This document shows positions 56,094 to 63,897 of a stretch of DNA of 64,000 nucleotides, in pieces. The stretch is taken from assembly GCA_965221215.1 (NCBI GenBank), contig OZ244872.1, forward strand, positions 1,054,001-1,118,000, given 5' to 3'. How positions within the stretch are numbered: position 1 is the stretch's first letter; each line of letters opens with the position of its first letter. Both the position numbers and the translations under genes were made by a program. Origin of the DNA: Aldehydirespirator sp965221215 (lineage in GTDB: Bacteria > Actinomycetota > Acidimicrobiia > Acidimicrobiales > Aldehydirespiratoraceae). Under the pieces are notes generated by a model. It did not search any database. It saw only the letters and a list, made by a program, of their open reading frames with translations, and had not been told where the DNA came from.

Positions 56094-56642
56094 ATGCGAA
56101 TGCGACACCCGCTGGTGATTTCGGTTGTGGGGCTGCTGGCCTTGGTCGGGTTGGCCGGTTGTGGCGACGACAGCGAGGACGAGGTGGCCGGCGTGGGCCA
56201 GACCGCGGTCGCCTCGCTGGTCGGGGTCGACGGCGCGCCGATGGGCACAGTCACCTTCGAGCAGGGGCCCAACGGTGTGCTGGTCTCCGCCGATGTGAGT
56301 GGCCTGACCGCCGGCGCTCACGGCTTCCACATCCATGGCGTCGGTGCCTGCACGCCCGACTTCTCAGCCGCCGGCGGCCACTACGCGCCCAAGGACCACG
56401 GCCACGGCTTTCTGACGACCGGGGTTTCCCACGCCGGCGACATGCCCAACATTCATGCCGGCAGCGACGGCGTGGCCCGGGCCGACCACTTCACCGACAA
56501 GGTGGCCCTGGCGGCCGGTGCCGAGACATCGCTGTTCGACTCCGACGGCTCCGCCATCATCATTCACGCCAAGCCCGACAGCTACGGCGACGAACCCGGC
56601 GCCGGAGACCGCGTCGCCTGCGGCGTGATCACTCGCAGCTGA
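56094..56642 (+). CDS. sodC: Superoxide dismutase, Cu/Zn type, lipoprotein
   Basis: Extracytoplasmic superoxide dismutase of 182 residues. The N-terminus is a lipoprotein signal (VVGLLALVGLAGCGDD, lipobox LAGC). The metal ligands are recognisable: GFHIHGVGACTPDFSAAGGHYAP, HAGDMPNIHAG and a final IIIHAKPDSY with the last Cu-binding His; the two cysteines of the conserved disulfide are in GACTPD and VACGVI. ATG 56094 is favoured because GAGGA lies 5 bases upstream; ATG 56070, preceded by TAGGGT, is an alternative. It complements the cytoplasmic Fe/Mn enzyme at 22.2 kb. Confidence 0.93.
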   Translation: MRMRHPLVISVVGLLALVGLAGCGDDSEDEVAGVGQTAVASLVGVDGAPMGTVTFEQGPNGVLVSADVSGLTAGAHGFHIHGVGACTPDFSAAGGHYAPKDHGHGFLTTGVSHAGDMPNIHAGSDGVARADHFTDKVALAAGAETSLFDSDGSAIIIHAKPDSYGDEPGAGDRVACGVITRS

Positions 56643-56720
56643 TCTCACTCGAATCGCAGTCCTGGCCGCGGGGTGCCGCCGCGGGCTGGAGTATGGCGGC
56701 GGCGCTAGGTTGATCCCGCC

Positions 56721-57395
56721 ATGATCGGTGACGGCGGCTTCGGCGTGGTGTTCGACCTCGACGGCGTGCTGGTCAACACCGAGGAACTGGGCTGGCGCAT
56801 CTGGCGTTCGCTCGCCGGCGGATACGGGATCGAGGTGACGTTGGAGGACCTGCGGGCCATCACCGGATGCACTGACGACGAGAGCGTGCAGTACTTCCGC
56901 AAGTGGCTGCCCGAAGCGGAGCTGCGAATCCTCGGCCAGCGCTTCGCGACAGAGTTCGCCGCAGCCAAGCGGGAGCGCATCCGGGCCTACCCCGACGCCC
57001 GCCAGACGTTGGAGCAGTTGCACGACCGCGGGATGGCTGTTGCGGTCGCCTCCAACTCCACCGCCGCCGACGTGGCCGCGGCGCTGGAGCGCGCCGGTCT
57101 GGCCGCCCTCGTGAGCCACGTCGCGGGCGCAGACGAGGTGGAACGTCCCAAGCCGGCCCCCGACGTCTACGAGCGGGCGGTGGCGATGCTGGGTCGCGAG
57201 GTGGCCTTGGCGGTCGAGGACTCGCCGGCGGGGATCGCCTCGGCGCGGGCCGCGGGTCTGCCGGTGCTGGCGGTTGATCGAGGCTGCTTCGATGTCTCGG
57301 CGCTCGCCGCGGCGACTACGGTTGCGCCGGCGATCAGCTACGAAGCGCTGGAGTCGCTCGCGGCCAGAGAGCGGAGTGTGAGCAGATGCCGCTGA
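56721..57395 (+). CDS. HAD superfamily phosphatase, beta-phosphoglucomutase-like
   Basis: Haloacid-dehalogenase-fold protein of 224 residues: motif I FDLDGVLVNTE (D12, D14), motif II VASNSTAADV, motif III KPAPDVYERA and motif IV VEDSPAGIASARAAG. The helical cap with GCTDDESVQYFRKWLPE is of the phosphoglycolate phosphatase/beta-phosphoglucomutase group. The substrate is unknown. TAGGTT lies 9 bases upstream of the ATG. Its last 10 bases overlap the next gene, so it is probably cotranscribed with the E1 genes. Confidence 0.88.
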   Translation: MIGDGGFGVVFDLDGVLVNTEELGWRIWRSLAGGYGIEVTLEDLRAITGCTDDESVQYFRKWLPEAELRILGQRFATEFAAAKRERIRAYPDARQTLEQLHDRGMAVAVASNSTAADVAAALERAGLAALVSHVAGADEVERPKPAPDVYERAVAMLGREVALAVEDSPAGIASARAAGLPVLAVDRGCFDVSALAAATTVAPAISYEALESLAARERSVSRCR

Positions 57396-58444
57396 GCGGC
57401 GCCGGATACGGCGAGCACCAGGCAGTCCTTCCCCAACCGTTCGACGAGTCCTTGAAGGACGCGCCCATAGACCTCGAAGTCCGCATCGAGCTGTTCCGCA
57501 AGCAGCACCAGATCCGCCAGCTCGAGAAGCGGATCTACGACCTGTTCCTGCAGGGGTTCGTGCGGGGCACCAGCCACCTGTCCATCGGCATGGAGGCCGT
57601 CGGCGCGGCGTTCGGAGCCGCGCTGCGCCCCGACGACTACAGCTTCGCCACCTACCGCGGCCACGGCCATACCGCGGCCCGCGGGGTCGGCCCCGAGCCG
57701 ATCATCGCCGAGCTGCTGGGCAAGGCCACCGGGCTGGTGGGCGGCAAGGGCGGGTCGATGCACCTGGCGTCGGCCGAGCACGGGATGATGGGCTGCTACG
57801 CCATCATCGGCGCCCATCTGTGCATTGCCAACGGCGCGGCCTGGTCGGCGCAGGTGCGGGGCACCGACCAGGTGGCGGTGGCGTTCTTCGGCGACGGAGC
57901 CACCAACATCGGAGCGTTCCACGAGGCGGTCAACTACGCGGCCAACTACCGGCTCGGCACGATCTTCGTGTGCGAGAACAACCTCTACATGGAATACACG
58001 CCGATCAGCGAGGTCACTCCGGTGGTCCACCCGGCGGCCGACCGGGCCCCCGCCTACGGCATGGACGCAGCCACCGTCGACGGCAACGACGCCGACGCCG
58101 TCTACCTGGCGGCGCGGGCGGCCATCGAGCGGGCCCGCGGCGGCGGAGGGCCGTCGATCATCGAGGCCAAGACCTACCGCCACGGCGGGCACAGCCGCGC
58201 CGATCCGGGCCAGTACCGCCCCGACGACGAGGTGCAAGCCTGGCTGGAGCACGACCCGATCCCCATGTATCACCAGCGGCTGCTCGACCTCGGGGTGGGC
58301 GAGGACCGCCTGGCTGAGATCAGCGGCGAGGTCGCGGCCGAGATCGACCGGGCCACCGAGGCGGCCAAGAGCGCGCCCGAGCCCGCCGCGGAGGAGCTTT
58401 GGACCAACGTCTGGGCCGACGGGGGCTCGCAGTGGCGGAACTGA
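57386..58444 (+). CDS. Thiamine-diphosphate-dependent dehydrogenase E1 component, alpha subunit
   Basis: Alpha subunit of a pyruvate/acetoin/2-oxo-acid dehydrogenase E1 (352 residues). It contains YDLFLQGFVRGTSHLSIGMEAV, DYSFATYRGHGHTAARGV, GGKGGSMHLAS, the TPP motif GDGATN (169-174) with CENN at its end, and YRHGGHSRADPGQYRP, the phosphorylation-loop region. The closest family resemblance is to AcoA/PdhA of acetoin-type complexes. The beta subunit follows with a 13-base overlap, but no E2 or E3 gene is present on either side. Which 2-oxo acid or acetoin it uses is undetermined. Confidence 0.92.
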   Translation: MPLSGAGYGEHQAVLPQPFDESLKDAPIDLEVRIELFRKQHQIRQLEKRIYDLFLQGFVRGTSHLSIGMEAVGAAFGAALRPDDYSFATYRGHGHTAARGVGPEPIIAELLGKATGLVGGKGGSMHLASAEHGMMGCYAIIGAHLCIANGAAWSAQVRGTDQVAVAFFGDGATNIGAFHEAVNYAANYRLGTIFVCENNLYMEYTPISEVTPVVHPAADRAPAYGMDAATVDGNDADAVYLAARAAIERARGGGGPSIIEAKTYRHGGHSRADPGQYRPDDEVQAWLEHDPIPMYHQRLLDLGVGEDRLAEISGEVAAEIDRATEAAKSAPEPAAEELWTNVWADGGSQWRN

Positions 58445-59406
58445 CCTACCGCGAGGCGGTGGCGACCGGCATCGCCCAGGAGATGCGCCGCGACCCTGCG
58501 GTGGTGTTCCTCGGCGAGGACGTGGCCGGCGCCGGGGGCGTGTTCAAGACCACGGCGGGGCTGCTGGAGGAGTTCGGGCCCGACCGGGTGGTCGACACGC
58601 CCATCTCCGAACAGGCCATCCTCGGCGCCGCCATGGGGGCGGCCATGACCGGGCTGCGGCCCATCGCCGAGATCATGTTCTCGGACTTCTTTGCGGTGTG
58701 CTGGGACTTCGTGGCCAACGAGATCGCCAAGATGAGCTACATGACCGACGGCATGGTCGGCTGCCCGCTGGTGATCCGGTCCGGCAACGGTGCGGGCCTG
58801 CGCTTCGGCGCCCAGCACTCCCAGAGCATTGAGAACTGGGCCATGGCTGTGCCCGGCATCAAGGTGGTGGCGCCGTCCACTCCGGCGGATTTGATCGGGC
58901 TGACGGCCGCCTCGGTGCGGGATCCCGATCCGGTGCTGCTGTTCGAGCACAAGGCGCTTTATCCCACCAAGGGCGAGGTGCCCGACGGCGAGATAGTCGA
59001 CGAGTTGGGCACCGCCCGGGTGCTGCGGCAGGGTTCCGACGCCACCGTGGTCGCGCTGGCGCTCATGGTGCCGAGGGCGCTGGAGGCCGCCGAGCGCCTT
59101 GCGGCCGACGGCATCGAGGTCACCGTGATCGACGTACGCAGCCTGGTCCCGCTGGACACGGCCACCGTCCTGGACTCGGTCTCGCAGACCAGCCGGCTGT
59201 TCACAGTGGAGGAGAACCCCCGGCTGTGCGGCTGGGGCGCCGAGATCAGCTCCATCGTCGGCGAGGAGGGGTTCTGGGACCTCGACGGCCCCATCGTGCG
59301 GATCACCACGCCGCACCTGCCGCTGGCCTCGGCCCCGAACCTCGAAGACCTGGCCCTCCCCGACGCCGACCGCATCGCCGCCACCATCAAGGCCGCCCTC
59401 GGCTGA
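58432..59406 (+). CDS. Thiamine-diphosphate-dependent dehydrogenase E1 component, beta subunit
   Basis: Beta subunit (324 residues) partner of the preceding gene. Family blocks are LTYREAVATGIAQEMRRDP, VFLGEDVAGAGGVFKTT, DTPISEQAILGAAMGAAMTGLRPIAEIMF, NGAGLRFGAQHSQSIENW, VVAPSTPADLIGL and VIDVRSLVPLDTATVLDSV. GTG 58432 is chosen, with GGGGG upstream, because the protein then begins with AELTYREA. Together alpha and beta form the heterotetrameric E1; without local E2/E3 it must use subunits encoded elsewhere. Confidence 0.92.
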   Translation: MAELTYREAVATGIAQEMRRDPAVVFLGEDVAGAGGVFKTTAGLLEEFGPDRVVDTPISEQAILGAAMGAAMTGLRPIAEIMFSDFFAVCWDFVANEIAKMSYMTDGMVGCPLVIRSGNGAGLRFGAQHSQSIENWAMAVPGIKVVAPSTPADLIGLTAASVRDPDPVLLFEHKALYPTKGEVPDGEIVDELGTARVLRQGSDATVVALALMVPRALEAAERLAADGIEVTVIDVRSLVPLDTATVLDSVSQTSRLFTVEENPRLCGWGAEISSIVGEEGFWDLDGPIVRITTPHLPLASAPNLEDLALPDADRIAATIKAALG

Positions 59407-59451
59407 ACTAGCTTCGGCTGCGCAGACCGATCACAGCGGGAGGCAGCAGCG

Positions 59452-59943
59452 ATGCGCAAGGTGACAGAGTCGGACCTGCCCGGTGTGGGGGTCCGCTTCG
59501 ATCTGCAGACCAACTCGGGCCGCGCCGTCGGCGTGGTCGTGCACCAGTCGGGCCGGCGCGACCTGGTGGTCTACGACCACCGCGACGTCGACCGCGCCGC
59601 CGAGAGCGTGGAGCTCAGCGAAGACGAGGGCCACACCCTGGGCGAGCTGTTGGGCGGCAGCCCGGTGCTGGAGCACCTCGACGACGCCGTCCACCGGCTG
59701 GAGGATCTGGTGATCTCATGGGTCGAGATCGGCGCCGAGTCGTCGCTGGCCGGGCTGACCTTGGCCGAGGCCGCGCTGAGAACCCGCACCGGCGCCGGCA
59801 TCGTGGCCCTGGTCGGCGACTCCGGCTCGATCCCGATACCGGGCGGAACCGAACGGCTGACCGGCGGCGACACCGCGGTGGTGGTGGGCGTGCCCGCCGC
59901 GGTCAAGGCCGCCACCAGACTGCTAACTCGACCCGACAGCTAA
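59452..59943 (+). CDS. Cation/proton antiporter regulatory subunit (RCK_C/TrkA-C, KhtT-like)
   Basis: Cytoplasmic regulator of 163 residues. The N-terminal half (LPGVGVRFDLQTNSGRAVGVVVHQSGRRDLVVYD) matches the KhtT-type start, and the C-terminal half is a TrkA-C domain (SSLAGLTLAEAALRTRTGAGIVALVGDSGSIPIPGGTERLTGGDTAVVVG). In KhtT/KhtU pairs this subunit senses nucleotide or ions and gates the antiporter encoded next; here the antiporter gene begins 5 bases after the stop. The final stretch TRLLTRPDS is a short tail. Confidence 0.88.
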   Translation: MRKVTESDLPGVGVRFDLQTNSGRAVGVVVHQSGRRDLVVYDHRDVDRAAESVELSEDEGHTLGELLGGSPVLEHLDDAVHRLEDLVISWVEIGAESSLAGLTLAEAALRTRTGAGIVALVGDSGSIPIPGGTERLTGGDTAVVVGVPAAVKAATRLLTRPDS

Positions 59944-59948
59944 TCCCC

Positions 59949-61121
59949 ATGCACGCCGGCGGTGATCTGTTGGTGCTCGAGTTCGGCGCGGTGGTGCTGG
60001 GTCTGGCCATCGTCGCCCGCCTGGCCCGCCGAGTGGGGATGCCCGCGCTGCCGCTGTACCTGCTGGTGGGGCTGGCCCTCGGCGAAGGCGGCCTGGTCGA
60101 GCTGCCCGCATCGGCCGACTTCATCGAGGTCGGCGCGGAGATCGGCGTGATCCTGATGCTGTTGATGCTGGGACTGGAGTTCTCGCCCCACGAGTTGGTG
60201 GTCAACGTCCGCCGGTCAACTCTGGCCGGAGTCACCGACCTCGTCCTCAACTCGGCACCCGGGCTGGCGGCCGGATTCCTGCTCGGGTTCGACCCGATCG
60301 TGGCCGTGCTGTTGGGCGGCGTCACCTACATCTCGTCGTCGGGCATCGTGGCCAAGCTGGTGGCCGACCTCGACCGGATCGGCAACCATGAGACCTCGGT
60401 GGTGCTCAGCGTGCTGGTGATCGAGGACCTGGCCATGGTGCTGTACCTGCCGATTGTGACCGGCGTGCTGTTCGGCGGATCGGTGCTGAGCACCACCGTG
60501 GCCGTGGCGGTGTCGCTGGCCGCGGTGCTGGCCATCCTGGGCGTCGCCTACGCGCTCGGCGACCGGCTCAGCGACATCGCCCTGAGCCACTCCAGCGAGG
60601 CGCTGCTGTTGACCCTGCTCGGGGTGACGCTCGTCGCCGCGGGCATCGCCGATCGCCTCAACCTCTCGACCGCGGTCGGGGCTTTCGTCGTGGGGGTGGC
60701 GCTGTCGGGCGACATCGTCTCGCACGCCCGCGGGCTGCTGCTGCCGCTGCGCAACCTCTTCGCCGCGGTGTTCTTCGTGTTCTTCGGCCTGCAAGTGGAC
60801 GTGCGGCTGATCCCCGGCGTGGCCGCGGTGGCGGCCGCCATCGCCGCCGCCTCGGTCGTCACGAAGGTCGCCACCGGCTGGATCGCAGCCGGGCGGGCCG
60901 GCATCGGTACGCCGGGGCGGGTGCGGGCCGGCGCCGCCCTCGTCGCCCACGGCGAGTTCTCGATTGTCATCGCCGAGCTGGGCATCGCCCGAGAGGGCGA
61001 CCTCGGCGCGCTGGCCGCCACCTACGTCATCATCCTGACCGTAATCGGCGCGCTGCTATACCAGTTCTCCGACACCATCACCATCGCCGGCCTGAAGCGC
61101 CGGTCACGAGCGGCGCGCTAG
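59949..61121 (+). CDS. Cation/proton antiporter, CPA2 family (KefB/KhtU-like)
   Basis: Membrane antiporter of 390 residues with about 12 hydrophobic helices. Family motifs are GMPALPLYLLVGLALGEGGL, LMLLMLGLEFSPHELVVNVRR, GGVTYISSSGIVAKLVADLDRIGNHETSVVLSVLVIEDLAMVLYLP with the ion-binding Asp, and GAFVVGVALSGDIVSHARGLLLPLRNLFAAVFFVFFGLQVD. No C-terminal nucleotide-binding (RCK_N) domain is present; the adjacent RCK_C gene supplies regulation in trans. The pair probably exports K+ (or other monovalent cations) in exchange for protons under alkaline or salt stress. Confidence 0.9.
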   Translation: MHAGGDLLVLEFGAVVLGLAIVARLARRVGMPALPLYLLVGLALGEGGLVELPASADFIEVGAEIGVILMLLMLGLEFSPHELVVNVRRSTLAGVTDLVLNSAPGLAAGFLLGFDPIVAVLLGGVTYISSSGIVAKLVADLDRIGNHETSVVLSVLVIEDLAMVLYLPIVTGVLFGGSVLSTTVAVAVSLAAVLAILGVAYALGDRLSDIALSHSSEALLLTLLGVTLVAAGIADRLNLSTAVGAFVVGVALSGDIVSHARGLLLPLRNLFAAVFFVFFGLQVDVRLIPGVAAVAAAIAAASVVTKVATGWIAAGRAGIGTPGRVRAGAALVAHGEFSIVIAELGIAREGDLGALAATYVIILTVIGALLYQFSDTITIAGLKRRSRAAR

Positions 61122-61129
61122 CCAAGCTT

Positions 61130-61141
61130 CGCTCGGCCTCT
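61130..61141 (-). repeat. Solo end of the palindromic element after the antiporter gene
   Basis: CGCTCGGCCTCT lies 8 bases after the antiporter stop and runs into the stop codon of the VOC-domain remnant. Confidence 0.4.
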
Positions 61142-61211
61142 AGGCCGGGGTCACGATCTGGATCAGGTTCCCGCAGGTGTCATCAAAGATGGCCGACACA
61201 ACGATCGCCAA
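61140..61211 (-). pseudogene. C-terminal remnant of a glyoxalase/VOC family gene
   Basis: On the minus strand this stretch reads ALAIVVSAIFDDTCGNLIQI then VTPA and a TAG stop. FDDTCGNLIQI is the characteristic end of glyoxalase/bleomycin-resistance (VOC) domains, including the metal-binding Asp/Asn region. Upstream in the same frame the sequence is antisense-type noise overlapping vapC, so only about 24 residues remain. It appears that vapBC insertion or a deletion removed the rest. Confidence 0.5.
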
Positions 61212-61213
61212 CG

Positions 61214-61672
61214 CTATTCGGCGACGCTGGTGGGCGTTCCACCCTGCGAGTCGGAGCCCAGAATGCTCCCGATGAGATCGATCTGTATCTCGCGGTCGGC
61301 CAGGCGATTCCAGGGAGCTCGGGCGATCCGCTCGTCGAGGGTGACGAGGGGCGCCCGCAGCACCGCGGCCAGGGCCACGAAGGCGGCATCGTAGGCGGTG
61401 AGGTTGTGGCGGAGCCTCCAGATGAGCGGCAGCAGCAGTTCGTGGGTGTAGCGGACAGCATCGAAGTCGGCCAGAGCGCTCAGGGCTCGCTGTGCGGCCT
61501 GATCGGAGATGTCCCCGGCGGCGCAATAGCGGCGCACCACATGAGCCACCTCCACATCGAGCAGGGCAGGTGCATGCACCGATTCGGCCGACACGATCCG
61601 TTCGGCCACGGCATCGGCGTGGGGGAGGCCGAGGAGCCACTCCACCGCGGCCGAGGAATCGACGACGATCAC
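61214..61672 (-). CDS. vapC: PIN-domain ribonuclease toxin VapC
   Basis: Toxin of 152 residues with the PIN-domain acidic set: D5 in IVVDSSAAVEWLL, E41 in DVEVAHVVRR, D95 in LTAYDAAFVALA and D113 in VTLDERIAR. Such enzymes cleave tRNA or rRNA when released from the antitoxin. The GTG start overlaps the vapB stop by 4 bases. Its 3' end abuts a VOC-domain remnant. The C-terminal tail (SILGSDSQGGTPTSVAE) is longer than usual and may be partly acquired from adjacent DNA. Confidence 0.9.
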   Translation of the reverse strand: MIVVDSSAAVEWLLGLPHADAVAERIVSAESVHAPALLDVEVAHVVRRYCAAGDISDQAAQRALSALADFDAVRYTHELLLPLIWRLRHNLTAYDAAFVALAAVLRAPLVTLDERIARAPWNRLADREIQIDLIGSILGSDSQGGTPTSVAE

Positions 61673-61896
61673 CGTCCGTCGCGTTCGGCCCGCACCGCTT
61701 CTGCCGCAGACTCGGCGACAGTGATGCGCTCGAAAGCGGCGATCCGTTCCACCAACTCCCGGCGGGTGGGCCGCTGCATGGCCCGGCGCAACTCGCCGAG
61801 GGCGTACTCCGACAGCGACTGACCCTCCAACGCCGCTCGAGCCTTCAGACGACGATGGAGGTCGTCGGGAACGTTCCGTATCTGCAACGATGTCAT
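61669..61896 (-). CDS. vapB: Antitoxin, FitA/VapB ribbon-helix-helix type
   Basis: Antitoxin of 75 residues. The ribbon-helix-helix DNA-binding N-terminus is TSLQIRNVPDDLHRRLKARAALEGQSLSEYALGELRR; the C-terminus (VERIAAFERITVAESAAEAVRAERD) would wrap the toxin. ATG 61896 lies 6 bases after a TATGCT box, implying a leaderless message. The operator candidate TGCAT-N5-ATGCA lies just upstream, so autoregulation of vapBC is likely, as known for the family. Confidence 0.9.
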   Translation of the reverse strand: MTSLQIRNVPDDLHRRLKARAALEGQSLSEYALGELRRAMQRPTRRELVERIAAFERITVAESAAEAVRAERDGR

Positions 61897-61902
61897 GCGG
61901 CG

Positions 61903-61925
61903 AGCATAGTTGCATGCAGTATGCA
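61903..61925 (-). promoter_or_regulatory. vapB promoter (-10 TATGCT) with palindromic operator candidate
   Basis: On the minus strand TATGCT (61908-61903) ends exactly 6 bases before the vapB ATG. Immediately upstream TGCAT-GCAGT-ATGCA (61911-61925) is an inverted repeat with 5-base arms overlapping the spacer region, the expected place for VapB binding. Confidence 0.5.
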
Positions 61926-62038
61926 TGACACGCCGGCACCACGACGGGAGCTGTCTGGCGTGGACCACTGGGTTGGCGTAGGTCTAGTGTCGGCGGGCGG
62001 ATCGTGCAGCGCCGTCGAGTTGACCAGGGGGAAGACGA

Positions 62039-62728
62039 ATGGTTGCGCAGAAGTACGTGGTGATGATTGACGCTGATCACGCCGTTGCGGCGGGGGAGCG
62101 CGACGCTGCCGTGGGGCGACTGATTGCAGGTGCTGACGGGACTGCGGGGCTGGCGGGCTTGACGGTGAGCAGTCTGAACGAGTCGCTGACGGGGCCCGCG
62201 GAGACCATTGCTGTGGTGCAGGCGTGGATCGATGACGCCGTTGGCGCCGAGTCGGTTCTTGCTGATCTCGCCGGCTCGGTGGATGCGATGGTGTCTAGTT
62301 GGCGGGTTGAGGAGATCGTGTTCTTGGTGCCGGTTGAGCGCCGCCCGTCGGGGGAGCACTCGCGGCTCAACCTGTTTGGGACGGCCGCCAAGCGCGACGA
62401 CTTCACCATCGAGGGGTTCTTCGACTACTGGAAGACGGTGCACGCCCCGATCTCCTCGTCGATTCCGGGGAGTTCCGGCTATGTCGTGTCGCGGGTTCGC
62501 GAGACTGTGAGCGCTCCCATCGAGCGCACTGTCGACGCGTTCATCGAGCTCTGGTATCCGAGCCGCGACGACCAGGCCCGCGCCAACGAGCATCCGCTGG
62601 CGGCCAAGGCCTGGGAGGACGTCCCCAACTACGCCCGCACCGACGGCCAGTTCTGGATGACCTACGAGCATGTGGTCATCGAACCGCCCGAAACCGGACC
62701 GGGCATGTTCGACTCCGACGGCAGCTGA
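62039..62728 (+). CDS. EthD-domain (dimeric alpha/beta barrel) protein
   Basis: Protein of 229 residues. The C-terminal half has the EthD pattern DDFTIEGFFDYWKTVHAPI, with W-x2-x-H-A/G-P, followed by SGYVVSRVRETV and AFIELWYPSRDDQARA. EthD-type proteins are small stress or catabolic helpers of unclear chemistry; the N-terminal half (KYVVMIDADHAVAAGERDAAV) looks like a second ferredoxin-like half without the key His. GGGGGAAG lies upstream of ATG 62039. The aminotransferase gene starts on the last base of its stop codon, so they form an operon. Confidence 0.75.
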   Translation: MVAQKYVVMIDADHAVAAGERDAAVGRLIAGADGTAGLAGLTVSSLNESLTGPAETIAVVQAWIDDAVGAESVLADLAGSVDAMVSSWRVEEIVFLVPVERRPSGEHSRLNLFGTAAKRDDFTIEGFFDYWKTVHAPISSSIPGSSGYVVSRVRETVSAPIERTVDAFIELWYPSRDDQARANEHPLAAKAWEDVPNYARTDGQFWMTYEHVVIEPPETGPGMFDSDGS

Positions 62729-63897
62729 TGCGGGTACGGCCCCATCTGCTGGAGACGCCGCACTCGGGCATCCGACGAATGGCCGACCTCGCGGCCACCC
62801 TCGACGATCCCATCTCACTTGAGGGCGGCGATCCCAACTTCACCACGCCGCAGCACATCATCGATGGCGCCGCCGAACGGTCGAGCGCGGGGTCGACCGG
62901 GTACGCCCCCGGCGAGGGCTTTCCGGACCTGCGAGAGGCGATAGTCGACAAGCTCGCACGGGTCAACAACGTCACTGCCGGCCCCGATGAGGTCTGCGTG
63001 ACGACCGGCGCCTGCGGTGCTTTGTTCACCAGCCTCGCGCTCACCGTCGAACCCGGCAGCGATGTGCTGCTACCGGATCCGGGATGGGCCAACTATGCCG
63101 CGCAGATCCATGTTCTCGGCGCCCGGGCCGTTCCCTACGCCGTCGACGCGACGACCGGCTGGCGGCTCGATCCCGCCGTCGTCGAAGCCGCCGCCACCCC
63201 GCAGACCAGCGCGCTCGTGCTGAATTCGCCGGGCAACCCGACCGGCGTGGTCTTCGACCCCGACGACCTCGCCGCGGTGGCCGAACTCGCCGCTAGCCGA
63301 GGCATAGCGGTTATCAGTGACGAGGCCTACGACGAGGTGGTGTTCGACACCGAGCCGTTCTCGGTGGCGTCACGGGTGCAGTCAGAGCACCTGCTGACCG
63401 TCTACTCGTTCTCCAAGACCTACGCCATGACCGGCTGGCGCATCGGGTATGCGGTCGGGCCGGCCGACTTCGTGAACGAGTTGTCGCTGCTGCAGGAGCC
63501 GGTCGTGTCCAGCGCGGCCACAATCTCCATGCACGGGGCGACAGTGGCGCTTCAAGGGCCGCAGCAGTGCGTGGGCGAGATGGTCGCCGCCTACGCCGAG
63601 CGCGCCCAGTTGGCGACCGCGCTGCTCGACGCCGAAGGCATCCGCTACGTCGAGCCGGGCGGCTCGTTCTTCCTCATGATCGACATCCGCGACAGCGGCC
63701 TCGACTCGTGGGCGTTCGCCACCCACCTGGTCGAGCGGCACCGGGTGGTGGTCGTGCCGGGGCTGGCGTTCGGCCAGGGCGGGGAGGGGTTCGTGCGGGT
63801 GAGTTTCGCGGCCGCTCCCGAGACGATCCTGGAGGGCCTGGCCCGCCTCGCCGAGACCCTCCACGACCTCAAGAGCCGCAACCCGAAGGCCGCCTAG
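62728..63897 (+). CDS. Pyridoxal-phosphate aminotransferase, class I/II (AspC-like)
   Basis: PLP-dependent fold-type I aminotransferase of 389 residues. Motifs are TGYAPGEGFPDLREAI, NSPGNPTG (166-173), SDEAYDEVVF (D198, Y201), SFSKTYAMTGWRIGY where K230 binds PLP, and GEGFVRVSFA with the substrate-carboxylate Arg. It is of the aspartate/aromatic aminotransferase subgroup I-gamma; the amino-acid substrate is not determined. The start overlaps the EthD stop by one base (TGATG). Confidence 0.92.
   Translation: MRVRPHLLETPHSGIRRMADLAATLDDPISLEGGDPNFTTPQHIIDGAAERSSAGSTGYAPGEGFPDLREAIVDKLARVNNVTAGPDEVCVTTGACGALFTSLALTVEPGSDVLLPDPGWANYAAQIHVLGARAVPYAVDATTGWRLDPAVVEAAATPQTSALVLNSPGNPTGVVFDPDDLAAVAELAASRGIAVISDEAYDEVVFDTEPFSVASRVQSEHLLTVYSFSKTYAMTGWRIGYAVGPADFVNELSLLQEPVVSSAATISMHGATVALQGPQQCVGEMVAAYAERAQLATALLDAEGIRYVEPGGSFFLMIDIRDSGLDSWAFATHLVERHRVVVVPGLAFGQGGEGFVRVSFAAAPETILEGLARLAETLHDLKSRNPKAA

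Noticed and set aside
61673..62818. Upstream extension of vapC to a 534-residue protein
   Set aside because: It would run antisense through vapB and the EthD gene; the PIN domain begins at GTG 61672 with a 4-base overlap to vapB.
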